Shown here: piece after piece, positions 34,334-41,652 of the stretch | Position numbering within the stretch: position 1 is the first letter of the stretch | Layout of the letters: each line of letters starts with the position of its first letter | Source: a candidate division SR1 bacterium | GTDB lineage: Bacteria > Patescibacteriota > Gracilibacteria > Absconditabacterales > Absconditicoccaceae | Assembly: GCA_026397395.1 (NCBI GenBank) | Contig: JAPLUV010000017.1 | Span: 21,008-78,990 of the forward strand | DNA: 57,983 nucleotides | Direction: 5' to 3' | Program-made: the position numbers and the translations under genes | Notes under the pieces: model-generated | What the model was told of the DNA's origin: nothing | The model's input: only the letters and a program-made list of their open reading frames with translations | Database searches by the model: none

Positions 34334-35719
34334 ATGTATATCTCTCTTATCAGAAAACTGGAAAATCTTTTTGTCTTTCTGATGACCTATATAGTGCCTG
34401 TGGTGGTGATTGTTTTTTTGTTGCTCCTGTTTTTTCATATTGTCCCTGCGGGAGAATCGCAGGAATCGTTTGCTAACGGCTGACTAGCATTACTTATTTT
34501 TGTTTTGGGTATTAAACCAATTTCGCTTCTTATCAAAAGATATTTGAATCCGATTTATCGAACGTTACCGGAATGAATTTCTTATGTGGCAAAATGATGG
34601 ACAGAGAATCCTATCCTTATATATATACAACATCTGATTGTCAACACGGTCTACTCGATTTGTCTGTATGGACTGAGATTGAGGAAACGACTCGGCATTC
34701 TTGTCTTCTGGTTAATATTTTTGCATCGAAGTATATTGGAAATCGTTGCCTATCAGCATGGAGCTCCGCTCCTCCTCTTGCGTAGCAATTGGATGATCCA
34801 GACGGGTGTCGTCTGACTCGCGGCGCTTGTGATTGCGGGCATTACTTCTAATATGTTTTCCATCCGCCTCTTGAAGCGCCGCTGGAAATTCTTCCAACAA
34901 TTTGCCTACCTTGCGTTTCTCGGAGCTTGCTTGCACTTATTCTTTTTGCAACATGACCGGACGTATATTATCGTGATGATCGTCTACGCTGGATTAAAAA
35001 TTTGGGAACGACGACCACAAAGAATCCAAGCCGTAGTGAAACAAGCCGAACCTGGTGAAGCAATTCCCGATGTGATGAGAGCCAGAATAATTAACCGTAA
35101 ACTGTTGACCCAAGATATTTTGGAATTGACACTAGACGTCAACCAAGAGTTAAAAATTCTTCCTGGACAACGAGTGATGTTGAGATTCAAAGACGCAGAA
35201 GGTGATGTAGAGAGAGCCTATTCCATCGTAGATTTTGATGTCGATCAATGAAGCACATTATTTGTCCTCGCGATAAAATTAGTGAGTGGAAGATGAACCA
35301 CGGATTTGGCAGCAATGAAAATTTGAGATGAACTTTGACTGAAATGAATTTATGGAAAATTTGTCTTGCAAGCTACTGATGCGCCGAAAGTATTTATTGC
35401 TACATGAGTCGGCATTTCACCTCTGCTTTGTATGGCGAAATATAGTGAAAGCAAAGATAAAAAATTTTATTTTTCTGTCCCGACACTGAAAGAACTTTTT
35501 TATGAAGAGAGAATAAAAACTATTCACGATCTAACATATGAAATTCATATCACGAGAGAAAATATTCCTGGCTATGCGTTTGGAAGATTAGATATAGACA
35601 AAGCAGACATTGATCCTCAATCAGAAATCTATGTTTGTGGAAATCCCAAAGTCGTAGAAGCGATTATCCAAGATTTAAAAGCTAAGTGATACAAGTACAT
35701 CTTTAGTGAAACGTTCTAG
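34334..35719 (+). CDS. Ferric-reductase-like transmembrane protein fused to FNR-type reductase
   Basis: 461 residues. The first 220 have about six membrane segments with several His (HIV, HRS, QHGAPL and LHLFFLQHD) in the style of ferric reductase/MsrQ heme-binding domains. The rest is an FAD/NAD module: PGQRVMLRF and ERAYSIVDF bind FAD, ATGVGISPLL binds NAD, YVCGNPKVVE is the terminal loop. It probably passes electrons from NAD(P)H through heme to an outer acceptor, possibly the thioredoxin-like lipoprotein just upstream. More than ten TGA glycines, including the second Gly of ATGVG. Confidence 0.85.
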
Positions 35720-35834
35720 AACGCTCGAAATAATTTGAAATGCTAAAAGTATAAAAAAGTGCTTGATTTTGTGTCTTATTTATATATATACATCCCACGA
35801 AGTTTTTTTTCTATTATCTAAAACTTCACGATAT

Positions 35835-35908
35835 GCGGATATGATGTAATTGGTGTAGCATAGCAGACTTCAGCTCTGCTCGTACGGGTTCGAGTCCCGT
35901 TATCCGCT
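35835..35908 (+). tRNA. tRNA-Gly(UCA), decodes UGA as glycine
   Basis: Acceptor GCGGATA pairs with TATCCGC, discriminator T. Anticodon stem GCAGA / TCTGC encloses loop CTTCAGC, giving anticodon TCA, which reads UGA. T stem ACGGG / CCCGT with TTCGAGT loop. Glycine identity features of bacterial tRNA-Gly are present: G1-C72, C2-G71, G3-C70, U73 and C35. This is the molecule that assigns UGA to glycine in this genome and explains the in-frame TGA codons everywhere in the window. Confidence 0.93.
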
Positions 35909-35928
35909 AATTAGCTCTCTACAAAATT

Positions 35929-36174
35929 ATGGCGAAACAAATCATTATCGGAATTTTTGTAGCAGCGATTGGCGGAGTCCTGATCTATTTTTCCAACTAC
36001 TTGGTGGAAGCTTTTGGTAGAAATGCCCGAGCAGAAAATAAATTGGGAGGCACGAGAAATGGGTACTTGCTTGTGGGATTTGGCCTCATGGTATTGTGAT
36101 TATTATTCCTCTTTGGAGTGATACCTACAAGCTCCCCTACGGCGAACTTGCCAACACTCGGTACCGTAAAATAA
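35929..36174 (+). CDS. Small two-segment membrane protein
   Basis: 81 residues, ATG 21 bases after the tRNA. Two membrane segments (about 4-24 and 46-64) flank a loop AFGRNARAENKLGGTRN. One TGA glycine. The pattern resembles small CPR membrane proteins of unknown role. Confidence 0.7.
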
Positions 36175-36290
36175 AATGTACAAATTTACAAATTATTCCG
36201 AATGCACAAAACAATTTAAAAATTTACAAATTCTAAAATTTAAAAATTGTTTCGGTAATTTGAATATTAGAACATTCGTAAATTCTATTT
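36175..36290. repeat. A+T-rich repeat, copy 1, left of the tRNA block
   Basis: The stretch around ACAAATTATTCCGAATG, ACAAAACAATTTAAAAATT and TTAAAAATTGTTTCGGTAA recurs almost unchanged at 37443-37535. The internal AAACAATTTAAAAATT / AATTTAAAAATTGTTT arms can fold. The two copies bracket the Ala/Tyr/Arg/Glu tRNA group as direct repeats. Confidence 0.65.
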
Positions 36291-36297
36291 CATACCT

Positions 36298-36555
36298 GGG
36301 CCCTTAGCTCATTTTGGTAGAGCAGGCGCGGTGAACACCGGCCGGGTAAGTGGTTCGAATCCAAGTTAAACAAAAAAGTAAAATAATATTGCCCATGTAT
36401 ATGGGCCCTTAGCTCATTTTGGTAGAGCAGGCGCGGTGAACACCGGCCGGGTAAGTGGTTCGAATCCAAGTTAAACAAAAAAGTAAAATAATATTGCCCA
36501 TGTATATGGGCCCTTAGCTCAAACAAAAAAGTAAAATAATATTGCCCATGTATAT
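36298..36555 (+). repeat. Tandem degenerate tRNA-Ala copies (105, 105 and 48 bp units)
   Basis: Units begin at 36298, 36403 and 36508 with GGGCCCTTAGCTC, the 5' end of the intact tRNA-Ala at 36556. Units 1 and 2 keep the 5' half to TAGAGCA but then switch to a different 3' half (GCGGTGAACACCGG and a T-like arm) whose end cannot pair with the acceptor. Unit 3 has lost 57 bases. The units share the tail AAACAAAAAAGTAAAATAAT and TGCCCATGTATAT. None is a plausible functional tRNA. Confidence 0.8.
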
Positions 36556-36629
36556 GGGCCCTTAGCTCATTTTGGTAGAGCACCTGCTTTGCACGCAGGG
36601 GGTGAGGGGTTCGAATCCCCTAGGGTCCA
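36556..36629 (+). tRNA. tRNA-Ala(UGC)
   Basis: Acceptor GGGCCCT / AGGGTCC includes the G3-U70 pair that defines alanine tRNAs. Anticodon stem CCTGC / GCAGG, loop TTTGCAC, anticodon TGC. T arm GGGG / CCCC with TTCGAAT. Discriminator A. Confidence 0.95.
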
Positions 36630-36735
36630 AATTGTAATTTATAGTTCAGAATTCAGAGTGCAGAAAAAAGTAAATCAATCAAAAAACACCTTCATTCTGC
36701 ATTATACATTCTACACTCTACACTCCATTCACTAT

Positions 36736-36818
36736 GGGGAGATGGCAGAGCGGTCAATTGCATCAGACTGTAAATCTGACGCCTCACGGCTACGTTGGTT
36801 CAAATCCAACTCTCCCCA
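36736..36818 (+). tRNA. tRNA-Tyr(GUA)
   Basis: Long-variable-arm tRNA of 83 bases. Acceptor GGGGAGA / TCTCCCC, anticodon stem TCAGA / TCTGA, loop CTGTAAA with anticodon GTA, variable arm near GCCTCACGGC, T arm TTGG / CCAA. A GIY-YIG gene starts 21 bases downstream and a degenerate copy of this tRNA follows that gene. Confidence 0.95.
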
Positions 36819-36839
36819 AATTTATTATCAATTAACCAT

Positions 36840-37088
36840 ATGGTAAGTTGATTTGTCTATGTACTTTCCATGAATAATGGAAAATATTATGTCTGAAGCA
36901 CCAATGATTTGGAAAGAAGAATTGTCCAGCATCAAAAGTGATATGTCAAAGCAACTAAATTGTATGTTCCTATTTGATTATTGTACTCCAAAAAATATGA
37001 TACAATAAAAGAAGCAAGACAAGTAGAATACTTGCTCAAGAAACAAAAAGACAGAAAACAGATCGAAAAATTTATGCAATGATTTTAG
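36840..37088 (+). CDS. Small GIY-YIG endonuclease next to tRNA-Tyr
   Basis: 82 residues with six TGA glycines. GFVYVLSMNNGKYYVGSTND carries the GIY-YIG strand pair (VYV and YVG), followed by LERRIVQHQKG with the catalytic-type Arg, and an acidic QVEYLLK helix with the Glu. This single-domain family cuts DNA; many members behave as homing or repair-type nucleases. It sits between the intact tRNA-Tyr and a degenerate tRNA-Tyr copy that starts two bases after its stop, suggesting that the gene and copy moved in together. Confidence 0.85.
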
Positions 37089-37090
37089 TC

Positions 37091-37160
37091 GCGGTCAATT
37101 GCACCCGCGGTGAAACCGGGGCGCCTCACGGCTACGTTGGTTCAAATCCAACTCTCCCCA
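37091..37160 (+). pseudogene. Degenerate tRNA-Tyr copy with replaced anticodon arm
   Basis: Starts inside the D region (GCGGTCAATTGCA), lacks the 5' acceptor half, and ends with the same 39 bases as the intact tRNA-Tyr. The 17-base anticodon arm is replaced by CCCGCGGTGAAACCGGGG, a short hairpin. It could not function as a tRNA. Confidence 0.85.
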
Positions 37161-37193
37161 AATTACTTTACTACACAGTATTCACTAACACAG

Positions 37194-37265
37194 GCTCCCG
37201 TAGTTCAATGGATAGAATAGAAGCCTTCTAAGCTTTAGATCCAAGTTCGATCCTTGGCGGGGGTA
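37194..37265 (+). tRNA. tRNA-Arg(UCU)
   Basis: Acceptor GCTCCCG / CGGGGGT with two G-T pairs, anticodon stem GAAGC / GCTTT, loop CTTCTAA giving anticodon TCT, T arm CCAAG / CTTGG with TTCGATC. Discriminator A. Confidence 0.88.
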
Positions 37266-37358
37266 AATAAAAATTAGTGATTGAAAATTGAGAATTGACA
37301 ATGCAACTGCATCTCAAGAATTCCTAATTCTTAATTCTTAATTCCTAATTACTCAGAT

Positions 37359-37432
37359 GCTCTCGTCGTCTAGTGGTTTAGGACATCACCCTCTCACGGT
37401 GGAGATCGCGGGTTCGAGTCCCGCCGGGAGCG
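37359..37432 (+). tRNA. tRNA-Glu(CUC)
   Basis: Acceptor GCTCTCG / CGGGAGC, anticodon stem TCACC / GGTGG, loop CTCTCAC giving CTC, T arm GCGGG / CCCGC with TTCGAGT. Discriminator G. Confidence 0.92.
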
Positions 37433-37442
37433 AATAAAAAAG

Positions 37443-37535
37443 AATTACCAAATTTACAAATTATTCCGAATGTACAAAACAATTTAAAAATTAATAAATT
37501 CTAAAATTTAAAAATTGTTTCGGTAATTCGAACAT
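37443..37535. repeat. A+T-rich repeat, copy 2, right of the tRNA block
   Basis: Near copy of 36175-36290, in the same orientation, differing at scattered bases. A third, shorter relative lies at about 38762-38822. Confidence 0.65.
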
Positions 37536-37577
37536 TTGAAAAATATTTGTACATTTGTTTTATCCCATTACAGCTAT

Positions 37578-38126
37578 ATGGATACTAGACCACAAGGCAA
37601 TCGTGACAACAGAGTTCAACTTGTCTATCTTAATGAGTCCATCAAGGCTCCCAATATTATCATCCTCGATGAGGCTGGTGAAAACTTAGGAACTTTTCCT
37701 AGAAGAAGAGCTTTGGAAATAGCACAAGAAAAATGACTAGATCTTGTCCAACTCAGATACGATCATGAAAATATGATATCTACGGTGAGAATGGTGGATT
37801 ATGGAAAATACCAATACCAGAAATCCAAAGATGACAGAGAGAAGAAAAAAACACAGAAGCCCAAAGTATTGAAAGAAATTAAATTGAATTATGCAATCTG
37901 AGATAATGACTTATTGCTCAAGATGAAGAAAGCAAAAGAATTTCTCGCAGAGAAACATAATGTAAAATTCTCTATCAAACTCAAAGGAAGAGAAAAAATC
38001 TATGCAACCAAAGCGATGGAAAAACTCAAAAAAATAAAAGACGATCTTGTAGATTTCGGGAAAGCACAATATGACATTCCCAAGCAAGAAGCCCATGGTT
38101 ACAGTATTATTTTATTCAGTAAATAA
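37578..38126 (+). CDS. infC: Translation initiation factor IF-3
   Basis: 182 residues. VYLNESIKAPNIIILDEAGE and LEIAQEKGLDLVQL form the N-domain; the basic linker KKKTQKPKVLKEIKL leads into the C-domain with FLAEKHNVKFSIKLKGRE. IF-3 binds the 30S subunit and checks initiator tRNA. An upstream open extension to 37536 is rejected because the M-D-T-R-P-Q start matches better. First gene of the usual infC-rpmI-rplT unit. Two TGA glycines. Confidence 0.94.
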
Positions 38127-38134
38127 CGGTTAAA

Positions 38135-38329
38135 ATGACAGCACAAAAGAGTCACTCTGGTGCAATGAAGAGATTCAAAGTAACTAAGTCCAAAAAGGTG
38201 ACATTCAAGAAGGCATGCAACAACCATTTGTTGACCAACAAAGGGAAGAATAACAAGACTGACCCTTATGGTAAGACAGTGATTGGTAAATATGCAAAAA
38301 AAATGAGAACTTTACTTCCTTATAGTTAA
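38135..38329 (+). CDS. rpmI: Ribosomal protein bL35
   Basis: 64 residues, KSHSGAMKRFKVTKSKKV and the terminal KKMRTLLPY match bL35 of the large subunit. It follows infC by eight bases and precedes rplT by five, the classical order. Confidence 0.95.
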   Translation: MTAQKSHSGAMKRFKVTKSKKVTFKKACNNHLLTNKGKNNKTDPYGKTVIGKYAKKMRTLLPYS

Positions 38330-38334
38330 TTCAG

Positions 38335-38682
38335 ATGGTTAGAGTAAAAAATGGTCTCCAGAGACAAAGAAGACACAAGAAATTTATCAAACTTGCAAAA
38401 GGGTTTAGACTCGGTAGAAGCAAAGTATACAAGCAAGTAAGATTGGCACTGGTCAAACAAGGACAACATGCCTACCAAAATAGAAAAGAAAAAAAGAGAG
38501 AGTTTAGAAAACTCTGGATCGAGAGACTTTCTGCCGTTATCAGAGAAAATGGAGGTAAATACAGTACTTTCATTGCTCAGATGAATGACAAAAACATTAT
38601 GCTTGACAGAAAAGTGATGTCTAATGTAGCAGTAGCGTTTCCTGAAGTGTTTGCAAAAGTATATGAAACAGTAACGAAATAA
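38335..38682 (+). CDS. rplT: Ribosomal protein bL20
   Basis: 115 residues. Basic head MVRVKNGLQRQRRHKKFIKL, KGFRLGRSKVYKQV and WIERLSAVIRENGGKYSTF are diagnostic. It binds 23S rRNA early in assembly and in many bacteria also represses this operon. Ends in a terminator at 38693. Confidence 0.96.
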   Translation: MVRVKNGLQRQRRHKKFIKLAKGFRLGRSKVYKQVRLALVKQGQHAYQNRKEKKREFRKLWIERLSAVIRENGGKYSTFIAQMNDKNIMLDRKVMSNVAVAFPEVFAKVYETVTK

Positions 38683-38692
38683 TCTGACAGAG

Positions 38693-38727
38693 AAGGCGCG
38701 GTTAGGATGACTATCAACGCCTTTTTT
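38693..38727 (+). terminator. Rho-independent terminator of the infC unit
   Basis: AAGGCGCGGTT pairs with AACGCCTT around a short loop and runs into seven T. Confidence 0.8.
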
Positions 38728-38977
38728 GAGAATAACGTTTGGAGTTGCTTTTGTGTGAAAACAAAAATTCGGAAATTCGAAAATTGTTTTGGAATAATTT
38801 GAACATTCGAATATTTGTACATTATGTTTGTGCCCGGGTGTGCCAAGCTTGCCCAAAAGCACAAGTGCATACGTAGTGATTTTGGAAGCAAGCTTGAGCA
38901 TCCCGCAATACTGCGGGAGTGGTAATTGTAAATTGCATACAGATGAATCTATTGTTAAAAGTACACTAAAGAAAAAT

Positions 38978-39035
38978 GCCTGGGTGGTGGAAAGGTAGAC
39001 CTGCCTACCGGCAGGCAGGCACAAGGGACTTAAAA
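38978..39035 (+). pseudogene. Truncated tRNA-Leu copy with inserted palindrome
   Basis: GCCTGGGTGGTGGAAAGG and TAGAC copy the 5' end of the tRNA-Leu at 39321 with one change. A 20-base palindromic unit then interrupts it, and ACAAGGGACTTAAAA resumes the tRNA through the end of the anticodon loop. Similarity stops there and the next 30 bases lead to the GIY-YIG gene. Confidence 0.85.
39000..39019. repeat. 20-bp palindrome inserted in tRNA-Leu copy
   Basis: Exact CCTGCCTACCGGCAGGCAGG. The intact tRNA-Leu reads TAGAC directly into ACAAGG at this point, so the insertion is precise and 20 bases long. Confidence 0.8.
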
Positions 39036-39067
39036 CCTTACATGATGTTTTATATCATCGATATATC

Positions 39068-39313
39068 ATGTACACTGTTTATGCAATAAAGAGTAGGAAC
39101 CATAATTATATTTATGTTGGATTAACTGATTGTCTGGAAAGAAGATTATCTCAACATAATTGAAAGCATGCAACAGCTACGCAGTTCTATGCTCCATTTG
39201 ATTTATTCTTCTCTGAAACTTATCCGACAAGAGTCGAAGCAAGGATAAGAGAGAAATATTTGAAATGATGATCTTGAAAGGAATTCTTAAAAAAGAAGTT
39301 GGCAGAATTATAG
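39068..39313 (+). CDS. Small GIY-YIG endonuclease next to tRNA-Leu
   Basis: 81 residues. YTVYAIKSRNHNYIYVGLTD holds the GIY-YIG pair (VYA and YVG), DCLERRLSQHNGKHA the catalytic Arg helix, ARIREKYLKGG the conserved Glu, and EFLKKKLAEL the end. Three TGA glycines, including the GG in YLKGG. It lies between a truncated tRNA-Leu copy and the intact tRNA-Leu, which starts seven bases after its stop. A second such gene lies beside tRNA-Tyr; the two share little beyond the family core. Confidence 0.88.
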
Positions 39314-39320
39314 AATACAT

Positions 39321-39401
39321 GCCCGGGTGGTGGAAAGGTAGACACAAGGGACTTAAAATCCCTCGACGCAAGTCGTGCCGGTTCGATCCCGGCTCCGGGT
39401 A
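39321..39401 (+). tRNA. tRNA-Leu(UAA)
   Basis: 81-base tRNA. Acceptor GCCCGGG / TCCGGGT (two G-T pairs), anticodon stem AGGGA / TCCCT, loop CTTAAAA giving TAA, variable arm CGACGCAAGTCG, T arm GCCGG / CCGGC. Discriminator A. Confidence 0.93.
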
Positions 39402-39434
39402 TATTATACATATATTTCTACAGCTGTCGTGTAT

Positions 39435-39480
39435 AAAAAATGCCAGATCGTGCTTTCGATCAACAGTAATGGCATTTTGT
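39435..39480 (+). terminator. Terminator after tRNA-Leu
   Basis: AAAAAATGCCA pairs with TGGCATTTT, with an inner GATCG / CGATC stem. Confidence 0.75.
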
Positions 39481-39620
39481 AAAAAATATGTAAAAAAAGA
39501 CTTGCATTTTGATACAAAAATTATATATTCACTCGGCTAAGAGAATTTTTTTATTACGTTAATTTTTTCTTCATGTGATTTACCGTTTGGAGAACTTGAG
39601 ATCTCAATACCAATGAAAGA

Positions 39621-39836
39621 ATGGTTTCTTTTTATAAGAAAGAACTACGATCTTCACATATTTTGGATAAAGCAAAAAAACAAAAGCACTATAACACGAA
39701 GTGGTATAGAAAATTTGTTTCGTTTAAATTTCCTGGTGCAAGAAGATATGAAAGACTCAAAGCTATCGTATCTAACGCATATAGAAAGAACAAGAAGAAA
39801 TACAACACATTGGCTCAACTTGGAAAAATCGTCTAA
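39621..39836 (+). CDS. Small basic protein, possibly ribosome associated
   Basis: 71 residues: MVSFYKKELRSSHILDKAKK, then KFVSFKFPGARRYERLKAIV and a Lys/Asn-rich end. It is strongly basic with many aromatic residues, and leads into ribosomal genes. I compared it with bS21 and see no convincing match. A second overlapping frame starting at 39613 is less basic and is treated as a shadow. TAA stop. Confidence 0.5.
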   Translation: MVSFYKKELRSSHILDKAKKQKHYNTKWYRKFVSFKFPGARRYERLKAIVSNAYRKNKKKYNTLAQLGKIV

Positions 39837-39948
39837 TAGACTGGAGGACTTAGGTAGTAGGACTTAGACAATAGAAATGCTCCAACCTACAACCTACCAT
39901 CTACAATCTAAACATTCTAAATTTTAAATTCTAAATTCTAAATTACAA

Positions 39949-40269
39949 ATGTATGCAGTAGTAGAATACAAAGGACATCAACATATCGTGAAAGAATGAG
40001 ATGCTCTTACCGTAGATCTTGTAGATGAAGTCGAAGGAGGAAAAGTTACTTTGGACAAAGTATTGCTTGCTTTTGATGATAAAGGAGAAAAGGTAATTAT
40101 AGGAACTCCTTACGTGAAAGGTCATGTAGACGCTGAAGTACAGAAACACCAACAAGCAGACAAAATCAGAATCATTAAGTTCAAAAGAAAAAATAGATAT
40201 CAGAGAACAATGTGATTTAGAGCTCAACAAACGGTTTTACTTATTAAAAAAGTCCAGATTGATGGATAA
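39949..40269 (+). CDS. rplU: Ribosomal protein bL21
   Basis: 106 residues. MYAVVEYKGHQHIVKEGD, then DKVLLAFDD, GTPYVKGHVDAEV and IKFKRKNRYQRTMGFRAQ match bL21. The G in EGD and MGF are TGA. Its stop overlaps the ATG of infA (ATGGATAA), which is unusual: rplU normally sits with rpmA. Confidence 0.93.
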
Positions 40270-40495
40270 AGAATGAGTTTTGGAACGAGATGGTGAGGTG
40301 TTAGAAGTCTTACCAGCCGGCTATTTTAAGATCAAACTCAAAGATGTGGACACCCTTGTCCGCTGTAAGAAATCTGGAAGAATGAGTAGATCAAATATTT
40401 CCATCATTCCCGGAGATCGAGTAAAGGTTGAAATCAATCAGTATGATATGAATCAATGACGCATCGTATTTAGATACAACAATTATCAACAATAA
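40262..40495 (+). CDS. infA: Translation initiation factor IF-1
   Basis: 77 residues, one S1/OB fold: EVLEVLPAGYFKIKLKD, TLVRCKKSGRMSRSNISIIPGD and VEINQYDMNQGRIVFRY. IF-1 sits in the 30S A site. It overlaps rplU by eight bases and precedes rpmJ, giving the standard infA-rpmJ-rpsM-rpsK-rpsD-rpoA-rplQ order. Two TGA glycines. Confidence 0.93.
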
Positions 40496-40522
40496 TCCTT
40501 TTATATACCAGTCCACATTAGC

Positions 40523-40639
40523 ATGAAAGTAAAGACTTCACTCAAGAAAAGATGCATGTACTGTCAGATAATCAAGAGAAAGGGTATTCTCTATGTTACT
40601 TGCAAAAAAAATCCTAGACACAAAGTAAGACAAGGATAA
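40523..40639 (+). CDS. rpmJ: Ribosomal protein bL36
   Basis: 38 residues: [20 protein letters not shown] and the terminal [10 protein letters not shown]. CxxC and C-x-H-type metal residues are mostly present (C11, C14, C27, H32), so this is the zinc-type form. Confidence 0.95.
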   Translation: MKVKTSLKKRCMYCQIIKRKGILYVTCKKNPRHKVRQG

Positions 40640-40666
40640 TTTTATATTTTGTAAATCGTTACACGT

Positions 40667-41041
40667 ATGTTTAGACTTATGGGACATGTCCTTCCAGAAA
40701 ATAAATCTATCTGGATCGGATTGACAACTATCTATGGTATCTGACTCAAGAAATCAGACACTGTTCTCGCAAAGGTAAAAGTTGACCGCATGAAAAAGGT
40801 CAAAGATATTACTGAAGAAGAACAGAAAAAAATAGGTGATGAAATCAGAACCTTCATCTTGGAAAATGATCTCAAGAGAGAGGTAGCTTTTGCTATCAAG
40901 AGATTGAAAGAAATCAAATGCTACAGAGGAATGAGACATAATGTTGGCTTGCCCGTAAGAGGACAAGTAACGAGAAAAAATGCTAGGACAGCCAAGAAAC
41001 TCTTGGGTAGAAACAAAGTGAGACCAGTTTTGAAGAAATAA
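40667..41041 (+). CDS. rpsM: Ribosomal protein uS13
   Basis: 124 residues. [15 protein letters not shown] (one Gly by TGA), then [20 protein letters not shown] and [12 protein letters not shown] are the uS13 signatures. It contacts the 50S bridge and P-site tRNA. Normal position after rpmJ. Confidence 0.95.
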
Positions 41042-41142
41042 GCTTGCAGAACTTAGTTGGCAGAAATTAGCTTTATGCTGCAGTCTGCTAGCTGCTAACT
41101 CCAAACCAATAAAACAATTTTACCTCTAATCCTATAAAACAA

Positions 41143-41544
41143 ATGGCAACTAATGACAAAGCATCAGCTCCAAAAAAGAAGAAGAGAGATATTAAGATCG
41201 CTACTGGTACTCTTCATGTCCACACAACAGACAACAATACTGTCCTTGCCCTCGTAGATGAGACTGGCAACAAAGTTTTGTGATGAGGAACAGGAAAGCT
41301 CGGATACAAATGAAGCAAAAAAAGTACTCCTTATGCTGCAGAACTTTTGACTAAACAGATTCTGAAAGAAGGACAAACGCTTGGACTCAAAGAAATTGGA
41401 ATTGTCTTTAGATGAACTGGATTGGCTAGAGATGGCGTCTTTAAGGCTATCAATGAAATAGGACTTATCGATATCAAATATATCAAAGAAGATACAGCTG
41501 TCCAATTCGGAGGATGCAAAGGTAAAAGACCAAAGAGAATCTAA
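41143..41544 (+). CDS. rpsK: Ribosomal protein uS11
   Basis: 133 residues. GTLHVHTTDNNTVLALVDE and the C-terminal GGCKGKRPKRI are typical. Residues 47-48 in VLGGG and others are TGA glycines, so the standard code would split it in several pieces. Forms the 30S platform. Confidence 0.94.
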
Positions 41545-41652
41545 CAAATAGATAGGAGGACTTAGGTGGTAGGACTTAGGCAATAGAAATGCTCCAACCT
41601 ACAACCTACAATCTACAAGCTCAATATTTTAAATTATAAATTGTACATTTCA

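Noticed and set aside
36290-36583. Minus-strand frame with repeated LLYQNELRAHIHGQYYFTF-type units
   Set aside because: It is the antisense translation of the tandem tRNA-Ala units and not a protein.
38326-39024. Long minus-strand frame across rplT and the tRNA-Leu copy
   Set aside because: Antisense to the clear bL20 gene and the spacer; no start signal and no family features.
38978-39401. A group I intron in tRNA-Leu(UAA)
   Set aside because: The downstream tRNA-Leu is complete with its own 5' half, so splicing is not needed; no P3-P7 core was seen.
39613-39867. Alternative frame overlapping the small basic gene at 39621
   Set aside because: Composition is ordinary, while the 39621 frame is basic in the manner of ribosome-associated proteins; retained with low confidence there.
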